Positions 8,556 to 17,503 of a stretch of DNA of 64,000 nt are shown in pieces. The notes below the pieces were generated by a model that did no database searches, was not told where the DNA came from, and saw only the letters and a list, made by a program, of their open reading frames with translations. The position numbers and the translations under genes are program-made. Every line of letters starts with the position of its first letter. The stretch's first letter is position 1. Source of the stretch: Streptomyces sp. NBC_01216 (lineage in GTDB: Bacteria; Actinomycetota; Actinomycetes; Streptomycetales; Streptomycetaceae); NCBI RefSeq assembly GCF_035994945.1, contig NZ_CP108677.1:124001-188000 (forward strand), read 5' to 3'.

Positions 8556-9422
8556 ATGCACCTGCACGACGAGCAGCCCACCACAAAGACGGAGACCGCA
8601 CACGAGGAGCCCCGCCGCCACCGCCACGGCAGGCGTCGCCGCCGCGCGGCGATCGGGGCGAGGACGGGCGCGGCGGCCCTGTGCGCCGCGGGGGTGGCCG
8701 CCCTGGTGGCCGGCGCGGTCGTGCTCACCCACGGGGACGACGACGCGGCGGACACGGCCGCCACCGCCCCCACCACCGCCTTCGCGGCCGCTCCCAAGGA
8801 CCGGCTGCCGCTGTCCCGGACCGCCAGCCCGTCCGCCTCCCTGTCCCCGTCCGCGACCGCCTCGCCGTCGACCTCACCGTCCCCGTCCACCTCCCGGACC
8901 CCCACCCCCGCCCGCAGCCGCACCACGACCACCCGCCCCAAGAGTCCCTCACCGGCACGGACCACCTCCCCGAAGGGCGGCCCAGTCGGCCCCGACCCCA
9001 GACTCCCCGGCCCCCGAACGACGACCCAGAGCACCACCGAGGCGGAAGCCATGTCGCTCAAGCTGCTCAACGCCGAGCGCGCCACAGTCAACCTGCCGCC
9101 CCTGAGCCTGCGCACGGACCTGAGCGACTTCGCCCGGCGATGGGCCCGGCACATGAGCACCTCGGGCTTCGGCCACTCCGACGACTCCGACACGCGGTAC
9201 CTGGTCACCGGCGGCCGCACCTGGATAGGCGAGAACATCGTTTGGTGGAGCGACAAGTCGATGACCGCCCAGGAGGCAGCCGAGAAGTTCCAGTCCATGT
9301 GGCGCCACAGCCCCGGCCACTACAAGAGCCAGACAAGCACCTCGTTCACCGAGGTCGGCATCGGCATCTACCACGACGACTCCGGCTGGTGGGGCGTGCA
9401 CAACTTCTCCGACGCCCCCTGA
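8556..9422 (+). CDS. Membrane-anchored CAP/SCP-domain protein
   Basis: 288 aa. A basic H/R-rich cytoplasmic start (HRHGRRRRRAAIG) precedes one membrane segment at about residues 34-55 (AALCAAGVAALVAGAVVLTH). A long S/T/P linker at about 75-160 leads to a C-terminal CAP/SCP domain (MSLKLLNAERATVNLPPLSL, ARHMSTSGFGHS, GENIVWW, HSPGHYKSQ, EVGIGIYHDD). The domain keeps the family's HS..H and GEN motifs. Its role outside the cell is unknown. It may be controlled by the divergent sigma-CAP protein, with which it shares the outer domain type. The ATG is set by GGAG six bases upstream. Confidence 0.8.
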   Translation: MHLHDEQPTTKTETAHEEPRRHRHGRRRRRAAIGARTGAAALCAAGVAALVAGAVVLTHGDDDAADTAATAPTTAFAAAPKDRLPLSRTASPSASLSPSATASPSTSPSPSTSRTPTPARSRTTTTRPKSPSPARTTSPKGGPVGPDPRLPGPRTTTQSTTEAEAMSLKLLNAERATVNLPPLSLRTDLSDFARRWARHMSTSGFGHSDDSDTRYLVTGGRTWIGENIVWWSDKSMTAQEAAEKFQSMWRHSPGHYKSQTSTSFTEVGIGIYHDDSGWWGVHNFSDAP

Positions 9423-9640
9423 GCCCCCGCACCCCCTCCCATCTCGGTTCGGATCGCAAGCGTGCAGTCCGCCTTGTGGTGAGGGCGGGCTACTCGGCCA
9501 CGTTGTCGGGGTCGGGCCGCCGGGGTGGGAAGTGCCGCTCCAGGATCTCCGCCCATCGGTCCAGGACGACGAAGCCGGTGGTGTCGGCCTGGGCCTGGAC
9601 CACCTCGGTGAGCGACGAACGGCTGGGCAGGCGTGTCCGG
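9423..9640. other. Junction with no clear gene
   Basis: Between the CAP gene and the transposase remnant. On the minus strand, 9490-9620 reads LTEVVQAQADTTGFVVLDRW, faintly like the C-terminal part of an IS5-type transposase (GFVVLPRRW). The match is too short to call. Confidence 0.25.
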
Positions 9641-10543
9641 GGGCGCCCGAGCTGACGCGGCAGGGGCGGCCGGGTCGGCTCGGACACGGTGCTCTCACTG
9701 CTGAAGGCGGAGGGGTTCCCTTCGCCGAGCGCCTCGAGGAGCACCGAGGGAGCCCGGCACCCGGACCGGGACGCCCAGTTCCGTCACATCAACAACCAGG
9801 TCACGGCATACCTCGCCGACGGGCGGCCGGTCATCAGCACGGACGCCAAGAAGAAGGAGACGCTGGGCAGCTACGCGGCCATCGGACGCGCATGGCACCG
9901 CGCCGGGCAGCCGGTGCAGGTCCGCGCGCACGATTTTCCCGGGAAGGGCGCCCAGAAGGCGGTGTCCTGCGGAATCTACGACATCGGCACCGACGCCGGC
10001 TGGGTGTTGGTGGGCTGCGACGGGGACACCTCCCCCTTCGCCGTGGCCGCCTTGCGCCGTTGGTGGGACGGTGCGGGGCGACGCCGCTACCCGCACGCTT
10101 CCCGCCTGTTGGTCACCGCCGACGCCGGAGGCTCCAACGGCTACCGCGTGCGCGCCTGGAAGAAGGAACTCGCGGACTTCGCCTATGAGACGGGTGCCGA
10201 GGTGACGGTCTGCCACTTTCCGCCGGGAACTTCGAAGTGGAACAAAATAGAGCACCGGCTGTTCTCGCAGATCAGCGTCAACTGGCGCGGCAGGCCCCTG
10301 ACCAGCCACGAAGTCGTCAGCACCATCGGAGCGACCACCACGCGCAATGGACTGTCCGTCCACGCCGACTTCGACCCTGGCACTTACCCCACCGGGGTCA
10401 CCGTCCCTGACAGTGTCATGGACCGCCTGCCCCTCACGCCGCACGACTGGCACGGCACCTGGAACCACACCGAGCGCCCCGAACCCCTCGCCCATGAACC
10501 GCCCCCCGCCCAGTGCCGAGTTCGGGCACTTCCCGGCCGGTGA
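9640..10543 (+). pseudogene. ISAzo13-family transposase, truncated and frameshifted
   Basis: The recognisable body runs from TVLSLLKAEGF through HPDRDAQFRHINNQV, RPVISTDAKKKETLGSY, LLVTADAGGSNGYRVR, VCHFPPGTSKWNKIEHRLFS and ISVNWRGRPLTSHEVV to HDWHGTWNHT, the full catalytic part of ISAzo13-type transposases. The preceding ELTRQGR lies in another frame, and everything N-terminal to it (at least 150 residues) is absent. No terminal inverted repeats were identified, so the element looks immobile. Confidence 0.8.
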
Positions 10544-10579
10544 CAGGCTGCCTGCCTGGCTGCGGCACCCCAGCCTCCC

Positions 10580-10939
10580 GGACTCGAGTCCGCCGCCTTT
10601 GACGATCTCGCCGTCCGCTACCGAGCCTGGTGCACCGAGCGCCCGCCGATCTTCCTGCCCGGCAAGCGCCCCGGCGGAGGCCCCGGCGCCGTCGGCAGGC
10701 GGCTCTCCATCGCCGACCAGCTCGTCGTCTTTCTCCTCAAGAAGCGCTGGTCCATGGACCAGGCACCGCTCGCCGAAGCAACCGGCCTGCCCAAGAGCAG
10801 GATCGGCGCGACCCTCCGGGAGGTCACCCCCGCTCTCGCCGCGCCCGTATGCGCGCGGACCGGGCGCCGACGTTACGTTCGCCCGGTGCATCCCGACACG
10901 CATCCGACACGCGGACCGATACGTTTGGGGCGTGAGTGA
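10580..10939 (+). pseudogene. Transposase-type helix-turn-helix remnant
   Basis: Right after the transposase, the plus strand reads AAFDDLAVRYRAWCTERPPI, LSIADQLVVFLLKKRWSMDQ and LAEATGLPKSRIGATLREVT. This is an N-terminal helix-turn-helix like those that precede DDE domains in several transposase families. No catalytic domain follows. It has no obvious start and dissolves near 10870 into the promoter region of the DUF4142 gene. Confidence 0.45.
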
Positions 10940-10971
10940 ACGCGGGCCGCCCCGCATCCGTACGAGACGCC

Positions 10972-11646
10972 ATGAACGCACACGCGCGAAGCCTCACCTC
11001 CCGGTACCCACGCGGTCTTGTCATGGCTGTCGTGGCGACGCTCGTCATGATTCTCGCCGCCGCGGCCCTATGGGCCACGCGCGGCAGCGCCAGCGCCTCG
11101 GAGCCGATAACCGCCGACTTTCCCAGTGCGGCGCCTGCCACCCCCGGTAGGGAGGTGACCACGGGTGGCGAGATCAGTGAGCTGGACAAGACACTGCTGA
11201 CGAAGGTGCGGCAGGCCAATCTCTGGGAGGCGCCGGTCGGTCGGCTTGCCCAGACCCATGCGTCGAGTGAAGCGGTCAAGCGGGCCGGGCTCCACCTGAT
11301 GGAGGGGCACAGCAAGCTCGACGGGAAGGTCCGCGAGGCCGCCCAGACCCTGAACGTCACCATCCCCGACGAAGCCACGCCCGAGCAGCAGGCCCTCGTA
11401 CGGAAGCTGCAGAACGCCCGTGGCGCGGAGTTCGACAGGCACTTCGCCAACATCCTGCGCGCCTCGCACGGCAAGGTGTTCCTCACGATCGCCCAGGTCC
11501 GAGCCACCACCAAGAACTCGGTGGTCCGTGACTTCGCCAGCCAGACCAACCTCACCGTGCTCGACCACCAGAACGTACTGGACGACACGGGCCTGGTCAG
11601 TGACGCGACCTACGACGAGATCGCCGCGGCCGTCGTCCCGCAGTGA
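10972..11646 (+). CDS. Secreted DUF4142-domain protein
   Basis: 224 aa from the ATG; a GTG at 10936 is an alternative start. A signal or anchor segment at about residues 14-36 (GLVMAVVATLVMILAAAAL) is followed by a ferritin-like helical DUF4142 domain (EISELDKTLLTKVRQANLWE, GHSKLDGKVREAAQTLNV, EFDRHFANILRASHGKVF, LDHQNVLDDTGL). The family is extracytoplasmic, common in Streptomyces and of unknown function. Nothing nearby suggests a specific role, as its neighbours are transposon debris. Confidence 0.85.
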   Translation: MNAHARSLTSRYPRGLVMAVVATLVMILAAAALWATRGSASASEPITADFPSAAPATPGREVTTGGEISELDKTLLTKVRQANLWEAPVGRLAQTHASSEAVKRAGLHLMEGHSKLDGKVREAAQTLNVTIPDEATPEQQALVRKLQNARGAEFDRHFANILRASHGKVFLTIAQVRATTKNSVVRDFASQTNLTVLDHQNVLDDTGLVSDATYDEIAAAVVPQ

Positions 11647-11756
11647 TCCTGCGGTGTCCGTAGACGCGCCTGCGGTGCCCCGCAGTGATCTTACGACCGC
11701 CCGCAGCGCCCTACGGCCGTTACGGGCGGTCGTCCCACAGCGGTCGCTGCGGAAGA

Positions 11757-11880
11757 TCACGCCGCGGACGTCGCCGCCGGGGGTGGCCGCTGCCATTTCG
11801 CGACGGTGTTCGCCGAGACCCGCCAGCCCCTGCGGACCAGCAGGATGAAGATTTTCGGTGATCCGTAGGTGCGACCGTCT
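11757..11880 (-). pseudogene. IS3-type OrfB fragment (N-terminal part)
   Basis: The minus strand reads RTYGSPKIFILLVRRGWRVS then ANTVAKW, matching the conserved early block of IS3-family OrfB (TYGSPRI..L...G..VS..TVA). Nothing else of the element is present, and it is joined upstream to an unrelated protein remnant. Confidence 0.65.
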
Positions 11881-12208
11881 CGTCGACCCCACTGGAGGTG
11901 GCGATCGGGGGCAACCGCGTCCAGTACAGCTCCCACTCGTCCTCTCCCCCGCGCTGGGCGGCGAGGGCATCGAGGTGGGCCAGACCGTCGGCGGGGCGGC
12001 CCTGGTCGAGGCACAGCTCGGAGAAAGCGTCGAGAATCCAGTCGTCGCCGTGATTGAACACTCCCTCCCGGTGCGGTTCAGCCGATGCCGTTGAGAGGGA
12101 GCGAGTGCTGAGCGACAGAACCAGGTCGACGTAGGTGGCGCGGTACGGGTCTCCCGCGTGGCGGATGAAGGCCCTCGCCTGGCACGGCCCCGAGACGCAG
12201 GCGGCCAC
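11881..12208 (-). pseudogene. Remnant of an unrecognised protein
   Basis: On the minus strand, ARAFIRHAGDPYRATYVDLV and VFNHGDDWILDAFSELCLDQ then GRPADGLAHLDALAA read as genuine protein, with helical, TPR-like composition. The frame has no good start and runs straight into the IS3 fragment, so this is a truncated gene. I cannot name the family. Confidence 0.4.
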
Positions 12209-12427
12209 CGCCTTCGCGGAGGGACGCTGGTCGCGGTGCGGACCGCCTGCGGCGAGGAGTCGGGGCGCCCCGTCGGCTGGGACGACCCCGCCTCCTATCG
12301 GGACGATCTGGAACGGGAGTACGAGGCGCCCTCCGAGCCGTGGACAGCCGGCGGTGGGCTGGCTGCCTGGTGGCGGCCCATGTGTTCCTCGCGATCTGGG
12401 TGAACGGACTCGTTGCCCTCTTCGACT
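12209..12427 (+). pseudogene. Plus-strand gene remnant, unknown
   Basis: TLVAVRTACGEESGRPVGWD and DPASYRDDLEREYEAPSEPW read as real protein in one frame. A hydrophobic end, HVFLAIWVNGLVALFD with a stop at 12427, reads in another. This suggests a frameshifted 3' end of a lost gene. Not recognised. Confidence 0.3.
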
Positions 12428-12439
12428 GACTCAGGTCAC

Positions 12440-12720
12440 CGTGGCCTGGAGCGCCGCGCAAGGTTCGGTGAGACCGTCCGGGACTGCCGTGAACGGGGAT
12501 GCGGGCTGTGGGCGAACACCCACTTGTCGACGCGCTTGCCGGACTCATCCACGATGGTCACGTCATGGATCTCGGGCGCCCAGTCCCTTCCGACCTCGGT
12601 GGCCCCGAGCCGGGCCGCTTCTGCCTCGGTGTCGGCCAGCTGCTCGCGCCGCTACGCGGCGCGTTCTTCCAGCACCACCCGGCACTCCCGTCCGGGAGAC
12701 GACCATCGCGGGAGGAGCAT
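12440..12720 (-). pseudogene. Hypothetical protein broken by an in-frame TAG
   Basis: The minus strand begins MLLPRWSSPGRECRVVLEER and AA, hits TAG, and continues in the same frame as RREQLADTEAEAARLGATEV and GRDWAPEIHDVTIVDESGKR then VDKWVF. The continuation after the stop has clear coding character. The first part may itself be the truncated end of a longer gene. Family not recognised. It lies just downstream of the phosphatase-fold gene's 3' end. Confidence 0.45.
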
Positions 12721-12761
12721 CTGTTCGGCATGCCGACAGCCGGAAGGTGCGGCGCCTCCGT

Positions 12762-13862
12762 TCAGCACGTGGACACCCGGAAGGTGCTGAGGACGGCCTT
12801 GTGGTCGCTCGGCCAGGTCCAGGTGGGCTCCCAGAACTTGTCCCTGCCTGACTCCCTCACCCGCTCGCTGCGCACGATGGTGCTGGACGGCCCGACGATC
12901 ACACTGTCGAGCAGGTGGATCCGCCGGTCCGGGTGGTAGAAGACAAAGTCGATCCGGTCCCGCTCGTCAGCCTTGGGCGCCCAGGTGAGCTTCCCGATGC
13001 CGACGCCCGGATTGTCGCTCGGCCAGGTGAAGCCCGGCGTCCGGACGGGGTTGGGGTGTGCCGCGCGGTAGCTGTCGCGGAAACCGGCGTCCTCGATGGC
13101 CTTGGTTGTCGACCACTCGACGACGGCACCATTGTGGTCGAACAGGTTCCGCGTGCGGTGGCCCCAGTCCCGATGCGAGGGCTCGTTGAAGTCCCCGGCC
13201 AGCAGCGTCAGTCGCCCCTTGGCCCGCTCCTTCTCGGCGTCCGCGAGCACCGTCCGCGTCACCTTCGTACGCCCCGATGCCTCGTTGAGCCGCATGATCA
13301 GGTCGACGTCGGTGATCGGACCGGTCGGGATCTCGCCCCAGCCGTACTCCGAGGTCTCCAGGGGCGCCGGCGTGCCACCGCCGTAGGCGCGCGGCAGGTA
13401 GTTGGCGTAGTAGCGGTACTCCAGGTGCCCGGAGTATGCCGCCACCTCAGTGCCGTCGACAGAGACGACCGCCTTCGACCAGGACGGGAAGGAGGCGCGC
13501 TCAATGATCGGGTGGCGCGAGATCACTCCGGGATCGGTCGGGTTCTCGTTGTCGAAGTAGGTCAGCCCTCGCTCGGCAAGGTCGGTCAGGAGGTTGGCCA
13601 CCCTGGTGGGGTCCGACTCGCTGAGCATTACCACGTCCGGCTCGACCGCGGCGATCGTGTCGGCTATACCTGCCCGACCACCCGGCACCTGGCTCCCGCC
13701 GTGCCAGATGTTGAACTGCATGACCTTGAGCGTGCGCTTCGAGGGACGGCGCCCCTTCCCTGCCCCCTTGCCCTGCGGCACGGCCTCGGCCGCGCCCGTC
13801 CCCAGCACTCCCACCGCCACGGTCGCACCGACCATCCCGAGCAGTTCGCGACGCCTGACCAT
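12762..13862 (-). CDS. Secreted endonuclease/exonuclease/phosphatase-family enzyme
   Basis: 366 aa. The N-terminus MVRRRELLGMVGATVAVGVL looks like a Tat signal (RRR followed by a hydrophobic stretch and AEA). The EEP fold is shown by VMQFNIWHGG, VVMLSESDPTR, ISRHPIIERASF, LLAGDFNEPSHRD, RIDFVFYHP and the C-terminal WPSDHKAVLSTF. The N, E, D-x-N and D-H catalytic residues are all present. Family members are metal-dependent DNases, sphingomyelinases or sugar/lipid phosphatases; the substrate cannot be told here. The ATG at 13862 is chosen because it starts the signal. Confidence 0.85.
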   Translation of the reverse strand: MVRRRELLGMVGATVAVGVLGTGAAEAVPQGKGAGKGRRPSKRTLKVMQFNIWHGGSQVPGGRAGIADTIAAVEPDVVMLSESDPTRVANLLTDLAERGLTYFDNENPTDPGVISRHPIIERASFPSWSKAVVSVDGTEVAAYSGHLEYRYYANYLPRAYGGGTPAPLETSEYGWGEIPTGPITDVDLIMRLNEASGRTKVTRTVLADAEKERAKGRLTLLAGDFNEPSHRDWGHRTRNLFDHNGAVVEWSTTKAIEDAGFRDSYRAAHPNPVRTPGFTWPSDNPGVGIGKLTWAPKADERDRIDFVFYHPDRRIHLLDSVIVGPSSTIVRSERVRESGRDKFWEPTWTWPSDHKAVLSTFRVSTC

Positions 13863-14467
13863 CCATGACCTCCAGCTGTTGCCCCGACCATGGCCCAGGA
13901 ACGATTCCGCACGGGCCAGGACAAGCGTTGAGGCACCTCGTGTATGACGCATGAACCCGGCCGCAACTTCGGATGATTGAACGATCAAAACCGCGCCCGC
14001 CACCCGGTCACCTATCCACTGCGGGCTGATCGGCGGCGGCTTGGCCGCCGGCTCCTGGAACCTCCGCCAGGTCGTCCCGCCGTCGTGTGTCTCCTCCGGC
14101 ATCTCGCCGGAGGAGACACACGACGGCGGGATGACGGTGCTGGCCCAGGCGATCGGCTGGGAGAGAAGGTCACCGTCAAGGATGCCCAGGGCACCGTGAA
14201 AGGCGGCCATCGAGTTCGATCACGGCGCCGAACTCGTACGGGGCGATCTCCAGTACGCCGTCCGTCGGTGGTCGCCTCAGGGCTCCGCTTGAGGGCGAGG
14301 GCGGCGGCGCCGCAGGCACGGGGCCTGCTCGCGACCGGAGGCACCGGGGTGAAGGTGCTCGCGGTACTGTTCGCTTCTCCTCGACAGTCCGGCAGGTCCC
14401 CGAGCAGGGCAACCGGAGTGCGGCCGGAACAGCGCTCGCGAACAAGCGGTGCGGGCGGCGGGCCGGG
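13863..14467. other. About 600 bp without an intact gene
   Basis: The region contains the 14076-14130 inverted repeat and short scraps that look coding (plus LGEKVTVKDAQGTVKGG near 14165; minus DGVLEIAPYEFGAVIELDGR near 14210), none sustained or recognised. It is probably an old junction between the EEP gene and the end of the NRPS operon. Confidence 0.4.
14076..14130. repeat. Perfect 25-bp inverted repeat with 5-nt loop
   Basis: Positions 14076-14100 and 14106-14130 are exact reverse complements (left arm starts CCCGCCGTCGTGTGTCTCC), separated by ATCTC. This is far longer than the other hairpins in the window. No intact gene end is close by: the EEP gene starts at 13862 going left, and the NRPS operon ends at 14507, also going left. 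It could be a transposon-end relic, a regulatory RNA hairpin or an old terminator. Confidence 0.85.
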
Positions 14468-14493
14468 CCCGGAACCCCCGCAGGGGCTCCGGG
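14468..14493 (-). terminator. Terminator of the NRPS operon
   Basis: CCCGGAACCCC pairs with GGGGCTCCGGG (ten pairs, one A-C mismatch) around a short loop, 13 bases past the last NRPS gene. Confidence 0.55.
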
Positions 14494-14506
14494 CGTGGCC
14501 GGTGGG

Positions 14507-17503
14507 TCAGGCGGTGTCGGGGGTCATGCCGCCGATCATCTCGGCCAGCACGGTCCGCCGGTCCTCTCCCGGCCGTGCCCGCAGGGGGCGGGCCAGGCGG
14601 GAGCCGTCGTAGTGCCAGCGGTGATCGAGGTCCCGGGTGACCTCCTCGGTGTGGCGGAGGTCGGCGCGGGTGTCGAGCAGTTCCGTGAGGTCGAGGGCCA
14701 GGTCACGCCAGGACACGTGGCCGCTCGCCGCGTTGGCGACCCCGTGCACGGGACGGACCAGGCTCTCGGCCACCGCGCGGGCCAGGGCGGCCGCGTGCAC
14801 CCAGGCCACTCCGTACCAGGGGTGTCCACCGGTACCGGGCCGCGGTAGTTCGATCGGCCGGCCCTCGCGGGCGGACTGGTAGAGCGTGCCGATGGCACCC
14901 CAGCGCAACTGTTCGCGCAGCCGGTCGTGCGCTCCCCACACGATCGGTGACCGTACGGCGCTCGCGCCGCCGCGTCCCTCGGTTCCCGCGGCGCGCAGCA
15001 GCATGGCCTCGCAGCCGAGTTTGGCCCTGCCGTACGGGCTGACGGGATCGTGGGGCGGCGCTTCCTCGGCGACCCGGTCCGTGACGGGGTGCCCGTAGGC
15101 GTCGACGCTGCTGACGAAGACGAACGGTCCGCGCCGCCAGGCGTCGACCATCGTCTCCATCGCCGCCAGGTCCACGTCGTGCCGGGTGAAGGTGCAGGCG
15201 GAGTGGACGATCGCGTCGGCGTGCGCGACGGCGTCCCGCAGCCCGGCCAGGTCGGAGAGGTCGCCCTCGATGACGTCGACGCCCTCGCCGGCGATCAGGT
15301 GGGCGGACTCGGGCCGGGCCAGGGCCAGGACGCGGCGGCCCTGTGCGGCCAGTTCGCGTACGACGAACGCGCCGACGCCGCCCGTCGCGCCGGTGACCAG
15401 GACCATGCCCGGGCGGATGTCCCGGGAGCGCGGGGCCGGCCTGCTCGCGGCCTTCGCGGCGCTCTGCCGTGCCGCGCGTTCGTCGAGAAGCGTGGTCAGC
15501 GCCCGGGGCGTACGGGTCTGGAGGACGTCGAGTCCCGTGAGGGGCAGACCGAGGTCCGTACGGAGCCGTTCGGCGAGTTGTACGGCCTTCAGGGAGTGGC
15601 CGCCGAGGGCGAAGAAGTCGTCGTCGGGCGAGGGGAGGACACCGAGCACGGCGGCGAAGGTCTCCGTGACCACTTCGGCCCGGGGGTCGGACGGGGCGCT
15701 CGGCGTCGACGACCCGGGCAGCCGGCCGTGGTCGAGGGGCCCGGCGGCCAGGCGCGGGAGCGCGTCGAGCAGGGTGACCGTGGCGGGCACGGCCTCGGCG
15801 GCGAGCGAGCGGCGCAGCAGGCCGAGCAGTTCGTGGCCGGAGGGGCCGACGCTGTCGCGCAGGACGGCGTAGGCCACGGGCGGCCCCTGGGCGGGCCGCA
15901 CCACCGTGGCGTCAGCGACCTGCGGGTGGGCGCGCAAGGCCCGCGCGGCCGGATGACCGTCGCCGTCTGGGTCTGCATTCGCTTCCCCGCTGTCCGGGCC
16001 GTCACCGTGGTCCGGTTCGGCGTCGGGGTCCGGGCCGGCCAGGGGCAGTTGGTCCAGGGCGTTTTCCGGGTCGGCCGCCACCGCGTGGAGCAGGGCCGCG
16101 TAGTCGCGTACAGCCGCCTCCGCCACGGTGTCGTCCAGCGTGTTCCCGTCGTACTGGACGAGCGCTACCGGCTGTGCGGCGTCGCCCAGGCCCAGGCCGT
16201 AGGAGAGGGTGAACTTCGCGCCGTCGGTGGCTACGTCGACGTACTCGGCCGACGTGCCCGGCAGGCGCAGGACCGTCGGCTCGCCGAGGACGTCGGAGGT
16301 GACGCGGATCAGCGCGGTGCCGTCGGCGCCGCGTGCCCCGGCGCCGAGGCGTTCGAGGACCAGGTCGAAGGGGATGTGCCGGTGGCTCTGGGCTTCGAGG
16401 AGTGCGGCGCGTACCCGGTCCAGCAGTTGGACGAAGGTCGGGTCGCCTGCGACGTCGACGCGTACGGGCAGGGTGTTGACGCACAGGCCGACCAGGCCGC
16501 GCATGGCCGTTCCGCTGCGGTGGGTGCCCGCCACTCCGATGACCAGGTCGTCGTCGCCGGTGAGACGGTGCAGTGCGGCGAAGGCCGCGGTGAGCGACAC
16601 CGCGAAGAAGGTGGCGTTGCGCTCCGCGCCCAGCGCGCGCAGGGCGTCGGGCACGGCCGCGGCGAGGGGTACGGTGCGCACAGCCGCGGGCCGGGCGGCG
16701 GTGGGCGGCGCGGACGCCGTCGTTCCGGGCAGGCGCGGTGGCGCGGCGTCGGCCAGCAGGTCGCTCCAACGGCCCAGTTCCGTCTCGAAGCCGGGTAGGG
16801 CGTCGTGCTCGCGGCGTGCGTGGTCGGCGTACTGCGGTGGCGCGGCGAGCGCGTGCCGGCCCGTCCCGTCGGTGGCCGCCGTGTAGAGGGCGGTGAGTTC
16901 GGCGGCCACCGTCTCCAGTGAGCCGCCGTCCACCGCGATGTGGTGGAACGTCACCAGCAGGGTGTGGTCCTGCGGGCCGTGGCGCAGGACGAGGGCCCGT
17001 ACGGCCTGGCCGGCCGCGAGGTCGAACGGCCGGGCCGACTCGCGCCGCAGCAGCCCGGGGGCGTGCTTCGCCTCGGTGTCCACGACAGGTACGGGGACCG
17101 TCCTCGGCGCCGGCAGCACCTCCTGGCAGGGCTCTCCCGCGCGCTCCGTGTAGCGGGTACGGAGGATGCCGTGCCGGGCCATCAGCGAGGTGAGGGCGTC
17201 GGTGAACGCGGCCACGTCGAAGGGGCCGCGTACCCGAGTGGCGAAGGGTACGTGGTACGAGTCGCCCGCGCCGCCGAGCCGCTCCATCAGCCACATGCGG
17301 CGCTGGGCGCGGGAGAGGGGGGCGCTGCCGGCCCACGGGACGGTACCGGAGGCGTGGCCGGTGTCCGGGGGTGCGGGGCCGGTCGCGCCGGCGGCGGGTT
17401 CGGCCGTCACGCGTCGGGCGGTTCCGGCGCGTGCCCGGCGCAGCAGTTCCCGCTGGAGATGCTGTTGGCGCTCGCGGGCCGCGGAGTCGGCGTCAGTGGA
17501 CAT
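14507..17503 (-). CDS. NRPS: condensation, relic adenylation, carrier, SDR reductase
   Basis: 998 aa. The C domain at about 62-475 carries HHIAVDG (187-193). Residues about 515-600 (ALRAHPQVADATVVRP, TLLDALPRLAAGPLDHGRLP) are only the C-terminal subdomain of an A domain, and the catalytic Lys of motif A10 is not there. The carrier domain has FALGGHSLKAVQ with the 4'-phosphopantetheine Ser at 637. The end is a Rossmann SDR (LVTGATGGVGAFVVREL at 703-719; SSVDAY; YGRAK with Tyr824/Lys828), probably reducing the carrier-bound thioester to release an aldehyde or alcohol. The start overlaps the upstream gene by 11 bases. It is the last gene of the operon. Confidence 0.9.
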   Translation of the reverse strand: MSTDADSAARERQQHLQRELLRRARAGTARRVTAEPAAGATGPAPPDTGHASGTVPWAGSAPLSRAQRRMWLMERLGGAGDSYHVPFATRVRGPFDVAAFTDALTSLMARHGILRTRYTERAGEPCQEVLPAPRTVPVPVVDTEAKHAPGLLRRESARPFDLAAGQAVRALVLRHGPQDHTLLVTFHHIAVDGGSLETVAAELTALYTAATDGTGRHALAAPPQYADHARREHDALPGFETELGRWSDLLADAAPPRLPGTTASAPPTAARPAAVRTVPLAAAVPDALRALGAERNATFFAVSLTAAFAALHRLTGDDDLVIGVAGTHRSGTAMRGLVGLCVNTLPVRVDVAGDPTFVQLLDRVRAALLEAQSHRHIPFDLVLERLGAGARGADGTALIRVTSDVLGEPTVLRLPGTSAEYVDVATDGAKFTLSYGLGLGDAAQPVALVQYDGNTLDDTVAEAAVRDYAALLHAVAADPENALDQLPLAGPDPDAEPDHGDGPDSGEANADPDGDGHPAARALRAHPQVADATVVRPAQGPPVAYAVLRDSVGPSGHELLGLLRRSLAAEAVPATVTLLDALPRLAAGPLDHGRLPGSSTPSAPSDPRAEVVTETFAAVLGVLPSPDDDFFALGGHSLKAVQLAERLRTDLGLPLTGLDVLQTRTPRALTTLLDERAARQSAAKAASRPAPRSRDIRPGMVLVTGATGGVGAFVVRELAAQGRRVLALARPESAHLIAGEGVDVIEGDLSDLAGLRDAVAHADAIVHSACTFTRHDVDLAAMETMVDAWRRGPFVFVSSVDAYGHPVTDRVAEEAPPHDPVSPYGRAKLGCEAMLLRAAGTEGRGGASAVRSPIVWGAHDRLREQLRWGAIGTLYQSAREGRPIELPRPGTGGHPWYGVAWVHAAALARAVAESLVRPVHGVANAASGHVSWRDLALDLTELLDTRADLRHTEEVTRDLDHRWHYDGSRLARPLRARPGEDRRTVLAEMIGGMTPDTA

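Noticed and set aside
6413..9655. A plus-strand open frame of about 1080 codons
   Set aside because: It is antisense to the sigma-CAP gene and runs into the CAP gene in another frame; its R/P/H-rich composition is typical of a shadow frame in GC-rich DNA.
9490..9744. Minus-strand 84-codon frame with GFVVL
   Set aside because: The similarity to IS5-type transposase ends is only a few residues and the frame is antisense to the ISAzo13 remnant in part.
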